Shown here: piece after piece, positions 56,726 to 64,000 of the stretch
How positions within the stretch are numbered: position 1 is the stretch's first letter
How the letters are laid out: each line of letters starts with the position of its first letter
Assembly (NCBI RefSeq): GCF_947242115.1
Contig: NC_074715.1
Location: forward strand, 54,146,670-54,210,669
DNA length: 64,000 bases
Direction: 5' to 3'
Source of the DNA: Biomphalaria glabrata
Taxonomy: Eukaryota; Mollusca; Gastropoda; Planorbidae
The notes under the pieces: model-generated
The model's input: the letters and a program-made list of their open reading frames with translations, nothing else
The model's database searches: none
What the model was told of the DNA's origin: nothing
Made by a program: the position numbers and the translations under genes

Positions 56726-57307
56726 TTGTTTTTATACCATCCCTCTATTCAAGTCAGAACTTCATGGAACCTGGAGCCTGGACTCGGATCTCAAAATGGC
56801 TCTAACGGCTCAACATTTATTTCTTTTTAACTTGAAAAATGATAAAAGTCAAACTAGGGTTCCCCCAGTGTGGCTATCATCATCATCTTTCCTTTGCGCT
56901 CTTCATGGAACATACGGCCTCAGTAAATACACGCCCCTCTCCTCGGCCTCTTGCTAATGTTTTCAATGGCTATTTCCTGTCTCCTCGGCTTCATCTAGTA
57001 CACCACGTCGCCACTTTCTTGTTTGGTCTTCCACTTCGTCTAATGCCCTGGGGGTTTCACTCTAAAGTCTGTCTAGCGCTTGTGTTGGTATCTGTTCTAA
57101 AGCTGTGACCAATCCATCCATTAGTGTGGCCAACGAGCTAGTAATTCTTTTCTCAGCGACATACATCAACTGTTAAATTTTTAGGAAAATCGTTAGAGCC
57201 GTTTTTGAGATCCGCGTCCAGGTTACACCTTCCACCCTCCGCCCACACTCCAATTTCCAGGTTCCATGAAGTTGTAACCTGAATAGAGGCATTAAAAAAA
57301 AAACATA
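56726..57307. mobile_element. MITE-like element with long inverted repeats
   Basis: The left arm (56726-56808) and right arm (57191-57307) are inverted copies: 'cctctattca', 'acttcatggaacctgga', 'cggatctcaaaa' and 'ggctctaacg' pair in order. The right arm has about 33 extra bases. The centre has no transposase and only short frames. No target duplication could be fixed because the outer ends are T/A-rich. Confidence 0.75.
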
Positions 57308-57637
57308 GTTAAAATCTCATGCGCTAATCTAATCATTATTATAGAGATTTTTCCTATTCTAAATCACGTACATACATACCACAGAACCAATATTTATCGA
57401 ATTCATATTTTGCATAGAGATGTATAGAGATGTTAAAGGCAGTTTATCTGTCATTTTAAGTCAAGGGGAGACAATTGATAGTTTAATTTATTAAATAAAA
57501 CTAATTTCTTAACAGAGTTCCACATTCTACTGTTAAGATGTCAAAATATTTAGAATAGAAGGGAAAATCTTTTTTTTTTTAATTCAAAGTCTTTATAGTG
57601 AATTAGATTGTGATGTATAAAATCAATATATACATAT

Positions 57638-58372
57638 TGTAACGATCCTCTCTCTCCTAATCAGTCTTCTGTAAACACTGCTAAACACACACAGCACATC
57701 AACACATCAAGAACTTGACAACAAGGCTCCAAATAATCTGGTACTTTAATAATGGTCAAATAAAACAGCCAATACGACACAATTGACAAAACAATCAACG
57801 GCTACAACGTTGGTAGACACAAAGATAAAGGCACATTCCTCATCCCATATGCTAGGACAAATTTGTACAAATACTCCTTCTTCCCTAGTGCTATTAGAGC
57901 ATGGAATGGGTTGCCTGAGCTAGACAGGAAAACCAGTGACTTGGCAGAATTTAAGTCATTGGTTAATATGCATGACTAAATGCATGACGCGTAGGACGTA
58001 ATCATCTTCTTTTTTGAAGTAACGTCTGTATAAGATAAGATAGACTGTATATCACTGTACTAAACTCATAACTCTACTGTCTCTTCCTGGACTCGTACGT
58101 TTCACTGGAGGACTGCACCAGGACCGACTTCATGACAAACAGTCCCGGTCTCTCCGGTCTTGAACTGCCGCTTTCTCACACACTGTGTCTCTGGTCTGCG
58201 CAGGCTTATGATCAGATGACCATAACACGGGCGCTATTCACGTGCAAAGTTCATGCCAGTACTGTCCCATGCCTTTCAATATAGCACGCTAAACTGTATT
58301 ACTGGCCTGTGTCACATATGTCAGCTGATCATACACAGTTAACCCTTTTGCGTCGTGAATAGGGTTATAACA
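57638..58372 (+). mobile_element. Solo LTR fossil (probably Gypsy-type) with a LINE tail inside
   Basis: Begins TGTAACGATCC and ends GGGTTATAACA, imperfect inverted termini of the TG...CA form, with ATAT on both sides as a possible 4-bp target duplication. No internal retroviral-type region is present, so it is a solo LTR. A CR1 3' end (57797-58042) is inserted in it. The left third is shared with 26093-26300. It is an old, diverged fossil. Confidence 0.55.
57797..58042 (+). mobile_element. CR1-like LINE, 3' end with C-terminal codons
   Basis: Open from 57797 to a natural stop at 57979: NGYNVGRHKDKGTFLIPYAR, TNLYKYSFFPSAIRAWNGLP, then EFKSLVNMHD*. F.P..I..WN.LP is the hallmark C-terminus of CR1-like RT proteins. 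The 3' UTR is about 60 bp and ends 'gaagtaacgtctgtataaga' + taagata. Four other truncated copies lie in the window. Confidence 0.9.
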
Positions 58373-58481
58373 ATATTTTATTACGCAAGTTTCGAGCAGT
58401 AATAAGTAAAAACTTTATTTTTTTATTTTTCAAAATTATAGATATGGACTACCATAGCATATACCTATCAAGGTTTGGTAA

Positions 58482-58536
58482 GATACAACGACCAAATGCC
58501 TTTACTTATCCTTATGTAATATCAGGTACCCATTAG
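58482..58536 (-). repeat. SINE-A, left part split by element D
   Basis: 'caacgaccaaatgccttta' ... 'atatcaggtacccattag' is the SINE-A block that normally runs straight into 'agctgggtggactcagagg'. Element D interrupts it here; the right part resumes at 58985. Confidence 0.85.
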
Positions 58537-58984
58537 CCCGGGTACGCTATTCTGCCTCAACGTGGCACTCTGGTGGAAACAATCATTTGAGGAAGTGATT
58601 AGGCTAAATGAATAGCAAAACAAAACTCCCGTGGGCGTGCCTAAGGGAATGAGAGAGAGCTTTCTCATTGCACGGTGCGGAGTTGAAAGAGAGCTTCCAT
58701 GTCCCTGTCAATAATCCACACGCCGTTCCTCAACGGACCGTTATATTAATGGCGAGTCCTGCACGGTTAGCTTGGAACAACATAGGAAAATGGCGAGGTT
58801 CCAGGTGTGCTCGGCTTTCGACCATGTATTCTAGTCCATGCGCCCGGAGTGCCAGATACGTCGGAAATAGCAATGTCTTACATAGGCATTGACTTGGACC
58901 TCTTCCACACAGCACAGTTGTTCAAGCAGGCTTACACGCCTAGAGTTCAAAGAGCCGTCGGCTTAACTCTTTTGACAATCAAAC
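58537..58984 (+). mobile_element. Element D, copy 2, inserted in a SINE-A
   Basis: Flanked by ggtacccattag (58525-58536) and ggtacctattag (58985-58996), a 12-bp target duplication with one mismatch. Other SINE-A copies in the window (for example 25850-25865) show the uninterrupted site. The body shares copy 1's order of marks; the central hairpin is weakened (cccgtgggcgtgcctaaggg) and the T-rich segment before the 3' end is absent. Confidence 0.85.
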
Positions 58985-59050
58985 GGTACCTATTAGAGTC
59001 TTTAGAGATGGTTGGACTCAGAGGCTCGGCTCCCTTAGATCCCGAGATTC
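58985..59050 (-). repeat. SINE-A, right part split by element D
   Basis: 'ggtacctattagag' ... 'ggttggactcagaggctcgg' ... 'tagatcccgaga' continues the SINE-A copy from 58482. It runs into a CT microsatellite instead of the tRNA head. Confidence 0.75.
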
Positions 59051-59070
59051 TCTCCTTCTCCCTCTTTGTA

Positions 59071-59071
<1 letters not shown>

Positions 59072-59102
<31 letters not shown>

Positions 59103-59110
59103 CTCTCTCA
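59072..59110 (+). repeat. (TC)n microsatellite
   Basis: About 17 TC dinucleotides with one interruption. Confidence 0.95.
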
Positions 59111-59407
59111 AATTTACATCAAATCAAGGGGATCCACCATATGTTTGTAAATGCCTATATAATATTTGCAGTTACCTCTAAAATCAATACTCGTAGTCAC
59201 AGGACAAAGTTGGATATACTAAATTGTATGATTATACTAATCCCGAGAGCTGTCTCAGTCAATCTTACTTCGGTTGTCTTGTTGTGGTATTTCAGAAGTG
59301 AACAAAACTCAATGAACATAAGTCTGTGGGTCTCGAATTAGTTACGTAAGGAGGTTTTCAATTTATTCATATTATTTAAACTTGTTTTGTTTGTGAAACA
59401 CATTCAC

Positions 59408-60290
59408 TCTCTAGTCTTGTCTTCAATCTCTACTCATCTACAAAGTAATACATCTTTAATCTGTAGTCTTCAATCTCTAGTCTTGTTTTCAATCTCTAGT
59501 CTTGTCTTCAATCTCTACTCATCTACAAAGTAATACATCTTTAATCTGTAGTCTTCAATCTCTAGTCTTGTTTTCAATCTCTAGTCTTGTCTTCAATCTC
59601 TACTCATCTACAAAGTAATACATCTTTAATCTGTAGTCTTCAATCTCTAGTCTTGTCTTCAATCTCTACTCATCTACAAAGTAATACATCTTTAATCTGT
59701 AGTCTTCAATCTCTAGTCTTGCTTTCAATCTCTAGTCTTGTCTTCAATCTCTACTCATCTACAAAGTAATACATCTTTAATCTGTAGTCTTCAATCTCTA
59801 GTCTTGTTTTCAATCTCTAGTCTTGTCTTCAATCTCTACTCATCTACAAAGTAATACATCTTTAATCTGTAGTCTTCAATCTCTAGTCTTGTTTTCAATC
59901 TCTAGTCTTGTCTTCAATCTCTACTCATCTACAAAGTAATACATCTTTAATCTGTAGTCTTCAATCTCTAGTCTTGTTTTCAATCTCTAGTCTTGTCTTC
60001 AATCTCTACTCATCTACAAAGTAATACATCTTTAATCTGTAGTCTTCAATCTCTAGTCTTGTTTTCAATCTCTAGTCTTGTCTTCAATCTCTACTCATCT
60101 ACAAAGTAATACATCTTTAATCTGTAGTCTTCAATCTCTAGTCTTGTCTTCAATCTCTACTCATCTACAAAGTAATACATCTTTAATCTGTAGTCTTCAA
60201 TCTCTAGTCTTGTCTTCAATCTCTACTCATCTACAAAGTAATACATCTTTAATCTGTAGTCTTCAATCTCTAGTCTTGTTTTCAATCTCC
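59408..60290 (+). repeat. Minisatellite, composite units of 67-86 bp
   Basis: About 11 units, each containing 'ctactcatctacaaagtaat' + 'acatctttaatctgtagtct' followed by one or two 'tcaatctctagtcttgt.tt' words. Unit length differs by whole 18-19 bp words. Open frames here are repeat artefacts. Confidence 0.95.
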
Positions 60291-61015
60291 AGTCTTTTTT
60301 TCAAACTGTAGTCTATTCTTCAATCTATAGTCTTTCCTTCAATCTCTAGTCTTTTCTTCAATCTCTAGTCTTGTCTTCAATCCCTAGTCTTGTCTTCAAT
60401 CTCTAGTCTTGTCTTCAATCTCTAGTCTTGTCTTCAATCTCTAGTCTTTTCTTCAATCCCTAGTCTTTTCTTCAATCCCTAGTCTTTTCTTCAATCCCTA
60501 GTCTTTTCTTCAATCCCTAGTCTTTTCAATCTCTAGTCTTGTCTTCAATCTCTAGTCTTTTCTTCAATCTCTAGTCTTTTCTTCAATTTCTAGTATTTTC
60601 TTCAATCCCTAGTCTTTTCTTCAATCCCTAGTCTTTTCTTCAATCCCTAGTCTTTTCAATCTCTAGTCTTGTCTTCAATCTCTAGTCTTTTCTTCAATCT
60701 CTAGTCTTTTCTTCAATTTCTAGTATTTTCTTCAATCCCTAGTCTTGTCTTCATTCCCTAGTCTTTTCTTCGATCTCTAGTATTGTCTTCAATTTCTAGT
60801 ATTTTCTTCAATCCCTAGTCTTGTCTTCATTCCCTAGTCTTTTCTTAGATCTCTAGTATTGTCTTCAATCTCTAGTCTTGTCTTCATTCCCAAGTATTGT
60901 TTTTAATCACTAAGCTTGTCTTTACTCTCTATTCTTGTCTTTACACTCTAATCTTGTCTTTACTCTCTATTCTTGTCTTTACTCTCTAATCTTGTCTTCA
61001 GTCTCTCTTCTTGTC
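60291..61015 (+). repeat. Minisatellite, simple 17-19 bp units
   Basis: About 40 units of 'tcaatctctagtcttttct' and variants (tcaatccctag, tcaatttctagtatt), continuing the composite array. A block of about 125 bp (about 60490-60615) is repeated at about 60615-60740. It degenerates to 'ctttactctctattcttgt' at the right. Confidence 0.95.
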
Positions 61016-61264
61016 TTGAAAGCTTCTTTACCTTATAGATGTATTTTATTACACATCTTTCATTCGTCTGTCGCCTGATGAATTTTGGGTACCAGCTCAC
61101 AGGGCAATTGCCCGAATGCCAGTCCGACGCTGGTTAGTGGCTGTCAGTTGCTGCAAAAATGAGTTTGTTTCTTCATTGGGCTGCTGTGTGGCGACTGGCG
61201 AGTGGGGGTAATGGGAAATAAGAACGACAACTCTACAACTGAAACATTGTACTGCACTATGGAG

Positions 61265-61510
61265 ACTATGGTGGCTGAGTTGTAAAGCGCTAGGTTCGAA
61301 TCCTAGTTGAAAACTGGGAATTTTTAAAATTTCATCATCTTTAGGGCGCCTTTGAGTCCACCCAACTTTAATGTGCATTTGGCATTAATTTTGGAGAGGA
61401 AAAGGCGGTTGTATGTTGTGCTGGCCACATGACACCCTCATTAACTGTCAGCTAGAGAAAAAGATTATCTTTACATCACCTGGCTTATAGACCGCATGGT
61501 TTTAAAGGGG
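61265..61510 (+). repeat. SINE-A copy, plus orientation
   Basis: A box tggctgagttgtaaagcg, B box aggttcgaatccta (about 61295), then 'gagtccacccaactttaatg', 'gtgctggccacatgacaccc', 'tttacatcacctggcttata' and 'gaccgcatggttttaaaggg'. Part of the loop between boxes A and B is deleted. Confidence 0.85.
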
Positions 61511-61552
61511 AACTACTACTGTACTGGATAAAAAACAAATATTTTTCGATAA

Positions 61553-61725
61553 GTTATAGACCTTACTTCAAAACTGAAGACAATTATAGCCTACGCATAG
61601 ATATGGGTTATTCTACTTATAAATGTCAAAATAGACACGTAAAATCTGATATTGTTGTTTTTGTGGCTGATTTAGGCAACCCGTGCAATTCTGTAATGGC
61701 TCCGGGGAAGAATGAGTACCTGTAG
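61553..61725 (-). mobile_element. CR1-like LINE 3' end, highly diverged
   Basis: Follows the 21984-22165 copy: 'cttacttcaaaactgaagac', cctacgcatagat, then 'ggcaacccgtgcaattctgt', 'ctccggggaagaatgagtac'. Clearly older than the other copies. Confidence 0.55.
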
Positions 61726-61773
61726 GAATTTATTCTACCCTTCATGTTTGTGTCTTTCCGAGTATTTACAAAG

Positions 61774-61920
61774 TCCCTCTGTCTGTCTGTGTAGTAAACA
61801 GTTTCTTACGCGCTTTTTCTCCCATATCCAATATGGGATCAAGCTGAAACTTCGCACCTTTTTTTTCTTTTACCTGACAACACAAGAATCAATTTTTAAA
61901 AAATACCCAATTAGCTAATT
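61774..61920 (+). repeat. Dispersed repeat, second copy
   Basis: Same family as 35888-35998: 'ctctgtctgtctgtgtag', 'tggga..aagctgaaacttcg', 'ttcttttacctgacaacaca', 'agaatcaatt'. Confidence 0.65.
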
Positions 61921-61929
61921 AACTATCGG

Positions 61930-62290
61930 TAATTAATTATTTTGTATAGTATCTCGAACAAGGTAAAAAAGTGTTCTTGACTGAAGTGGTGTTATAAGTT
62001 GAAATAGTTCCCTTTAATACTTAATAATAATAATAATTTTATTTATAAAGCGCTGTTAACAAACAAAATGTAGGCTCAAGGCGCTGTGATAACATTACAA
62101 ACAAAAACTCGAGAGCTAAAATGACAGTTAATCTAAAAAAGTTTTAAACAGATAGGTCTTAATGTTCTTCTTAAAAGTGGTGTAGCATGTTGTCTGTCTG
62201 AGATCAATGGGGAGTGAGTTCGTTCTCTAAGACTTAGTGAGCACAACCTGAAAACTAGGTGGAGACTAGAGAAACAATACATGATTACAA
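61930..62290. other. Spacer with a probable unnamed repeat
   Basis: (TAA)n at about 62018-62035 followed by 'tttatttataaagcgctgtt' and 'ctcaaggcgctgtgataaca' looks like the end of an interspersed element, but no second copy is in the window. Confidence 0.3.
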
Positions 62291-62294
62291 TAGG

Positions 62295-62460
62295 ATGGCT
62301 GCCTGGTGGTGTGGTTTGCGCGCTGGACTGTCGTTCAGATTTAGCGATGGTCCCGGGTTCAAACCCTGCCCGCTCCCATCCCCCGTCGTCCTGCGGGAGG
62401 TTTGGACTAGGAAGTAAACTATCTTCAACTCTGAAGGAACATCCGAAACATGTAAAACAA
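62295..62460 (+). repeat. SINE-B, best full-length copy
   Basis: Head 'ctgcctggtggtgtggtttg' with A-box-like tggtggtgtgg, 'cgcgctggactgtcgttcag', B box cgggttcaaaccct (about 62353), then 'cccatcccccgtcgtcctgc', 'gggaggtttggactaggaag' and 'ctctgaaggaacatccgaaa'. A tRNA-derived SINE distinct from SINE-A in its tail. Confidence 0.9.
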
Positions 62461-62694
62461 ATAAACAGACAGTGTTAACAAGCTCTCTACTGGTAGAGTG
62501 GTCATCATGTTGGCTTTAGAAACTTGAGAAGGCTGGAGCCATAAGTTCGAATTCATGTCGTTCTCCCCCCCCTCCTTTTTTTTTTGTTTCTATTACAAAT
62601 TTTATTACATGACTGATCCAAACTAATTGATACAGCTATGCTTAATATAAGCTTAGTTTTGTTTTTTTAAAGTATTTTAAGAATATTTTCTTAT

Positions 62695-62760
62695 GTTGTT
62701 TGTGTTTGTAAGTTGTGTTGTTTGTGTTTGTAAGTTGTGTTGTTTGTGTTTGTAAGTTGT
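62695..62760 (+). repeat. 22-bp minisatellite, three units
   Basis: 'gttgtttgtgtttgtaagtt' + gt is repeated three times head to tail. Confidence 0.95.
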
Positions 62761-62872
62761 GATTCGGTGTTTGTGTATTATTGCTACTTTACTTTGTAGT
62801 GTTCTGACCTGAAGTGTCTCTAAATTTAGTGTTTCTACTTATTGTATTACTCTAGAAGAGGTTCAAACAAAA

Positions 62873-63350
62873 GCGAGCACGTTGCCCTGCCTCATCGTGG
62901 CGCTCGCGTGGAAACGGCAATTAGAGGAAGTGGCTAGGCTAAATGGGTAGCAACATAAGACTCCCGTGGGGATGCCCACGGGTAGACGAGAGTCCACCTC
63001 TTGCACGGGCGGGGTTGTAAAAAAGTCCCCACAAACCTGTCACACATCCATGCGCTGTTCCTCAAAGGGACCGTTACATAAATGGCAGGTCCCGCACAGC
63101 TAGCTTGGTACATTGAAGGAAAATGGCAGAAGATCCCGGTGTATTATCGGCCGTGTCTAGCCCACGCGTTGGGGACCAAATGCATCGGTCAACAGCAATG
63201 CTTTACATAGGCATTGTCTAGGGTCTCTCCCAAACAGAACTGTGTGTTCACACAGGTTTTTTTTTTTCTTACTGTTTGGCGTCCAAGCAGGTTTTTTTTT
63301 TTCCAACTTAGGGCTCGAAGAGCCTTCGGCTCAGCCCTTAGACATCAACA
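62873..63350 (+). mobile_element. Element D, copy 3
   Basis: Flanked by aggttcaaacaaaa (62859-62872) and aggttcaaaaaaaa (63351-63364), a 14-bp target duplication with one mismatch. It keeps the central hairpin (cccgtggggatgcccacggg), the two T-rich tracts near the 3' end and the terminal hairpin gggctcgaagagccttcggc. The 5' 30 bases differ from copies 1 and 2 (gcgag ... ctcgc can pair). Confidence 0.85.
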
Positions 63351-63364
63351 AGGTTCAAAAAAAA

Positions 63365-64000
63365 AAAAAAAAGGAAGAAAGAAAAAGAGAGAGAACAAGG
63401 GAGAGAAAGAGAGAGGGGTGAGAGCAAAAGAGAGATAGTGGGATAGAGAGAGAAATAGAGAGAGAAAGGGGAAAGCGAGAAAGAGAAAGGGAAGGAGAGA
63501 GAAAGAGAGAGCGTGAAAGAGAGATGAGAAAGAGGGAGAAGCGAGAGAGAGGTAGAGAAATGGAGAGAGAACGAGAAAGAAATAAAGAGAGAGTGATAGA
63601 TAAAAAAATGAGAGAGAGAAAGAGAAAGAGAGAAACGGGAAAGCGAGAAAGAGAAAGTGAAGGAAAGAGAGAAAGAGAGAGAGACAAAGAGAGAGAGCGA
63701 GTAAGAGAAAAATAATAAAGAGCGGAAAGAGAGAGAGAAGGAGAGAGAACAAGAGCGGGGTGAGAGAAAGAAAGAGAGAGAGTGATTGATAAAGAAATGA
63801 AGAAGAGAAAGAAAGAGAGAGAAAGAGGAAGAAAGAGAGAGAAAGAGAAAGGAAGAGAGAGAAAGAGAAAGGAAGAGAGAGAAAGAGAAAGGAAGAGAGA
63901 TAGATAGATAAAGAAATGAGGGAGAGAAAGAAAGAGAAAAAGAAAGAAAGAAAGATATATAAGATATGAGGGAGAGAAAGAAAGAGAGGGAAAGAGAAAG
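63365..64000 (+). repeat. Purine-only (GA/GAAA) microsatellite reaching the window edge
   Basis: Over 600 bases composed almost wholly of A and G in gagaga/gaaaga words on the plus strand. All open frames here (Ser/Leu/Phe on minus, Arg/Glu/Lys on plus) are artefacts. It follows directly on the right target duplication of element D copy 3, whose A-run may have seeded it. Confidence 0.95.

Noticed and set aside
59587-60311. Repetitive frames (SISTHLQSNTSLICSLQSLV)
   Set aside because: They are produced by the minisatellite period; no start context or domain.
61265-61300. tRNA gene at A/B boxes (also at 25920-25980, 36352-36405, 62300-62365, 51780-51850)
   Set aside because: Each is the head of a SINE with a conserved unrelated tail, and no acceptor-stem closure is visible.
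63345-63752. Long Ser/Leu/Phe-rich and Arg/Glu-rich frames
   Set aside because: They are translations of a purine-only microsatellite.
1-64000. CRISPR arrays, operons, Shine-Dalgarno sites, riboswitches, rho-independent terminators
   Set aside because: The DNA is eukaryotic nuclear sequence; the regular repeats are satellites and minisatellites without spacers.

Overview
The window is repeat-rich, intron-bearing, AT-rich eukaryotic DNA with no operons, CRISPR arrays or compact genes. It looks like nuclear DNA of a heterobranch freshwater snail (Biomphalaria/Bulinus/Physella type). The reasons are long stretches built from CTAG/AGATCT words, several tRNA-derived SINE families, and a LINE with RT plus RNase H and a CPCG...ENADH C-terminus that resembles the I-clade 'Nimbus' element known from Biomphalaria. 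The species assignment is an inference from memory, not a search result.

Layout. 1-3.5 kb: a Mutator-like transposase relic on the minus strand that keeps its DDE residues. 3.5-6.8 kb: CTAG-rich DNA with repeated poly-G runs. 6.85-10.86 kb: a satellite of about 18 monomers (about 220 bp each) whose right half is a five-monomer higher-order repeat (1,103 bp). 12-19 kb: LINE and SINE fragments, a complete hAT-type element with terminal inverted repeats (TIRs) and an 8-bp target duplication, a YqaJ/SWIM-type relic, and a hAT transposase C-terminus. 19.9-22.6 kb: a second inverted-repeat DNA element with other repeats nested in it. 24.7-25.7 kb: a LINE fragment carrying an in-frame 75-bp minisatellite. 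28.7-33.1 kb: two CR1/L2-superfamily LINEs. 36.7-38.6 kb: a Nimbus-like LINE (minus). 44.8-47.85 kb: RTE-type LINE sequence. 52.8-63.4 kb: three copies of an unnamed element of about 450 bp with 12-14 bp target-site duplications, a MITE-like inverted repeat, a solo LTR with a LINE tail inserted, and a 1.6-kb minisatellite. The window ends in a purine-only microsatellite.

Host genes. I see no intact host gene. Two decayed ones keep splice junctions. One is a plus-strand coiled-coil gene relic (exons between 19.78 and 34.29 kb) whose exon phases mostly match but which carries stops and a one-base shift. The other is a minus-strand relic of a MAP3K12/13 (DLK/LZK) kinase gene (49.06-51.5 kb, perhaps to 52.3 kb) with a damaged P-loop and several stops. 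A third coding-like stretch at 44.05-44.56 kb (minus) is unassigned.

The window reads as a layered transposon graveyard. Nesting gives a relative order of events: element D inserted into a SINE-A copy, CR1 tails inserted into an LTR and into a local tandem repeat, and an RTE tail apparently sits inside a SINE-A copy. The best candidate for something undescribed is element D at 52824-53267, 58537-58984 and 62873-63350.
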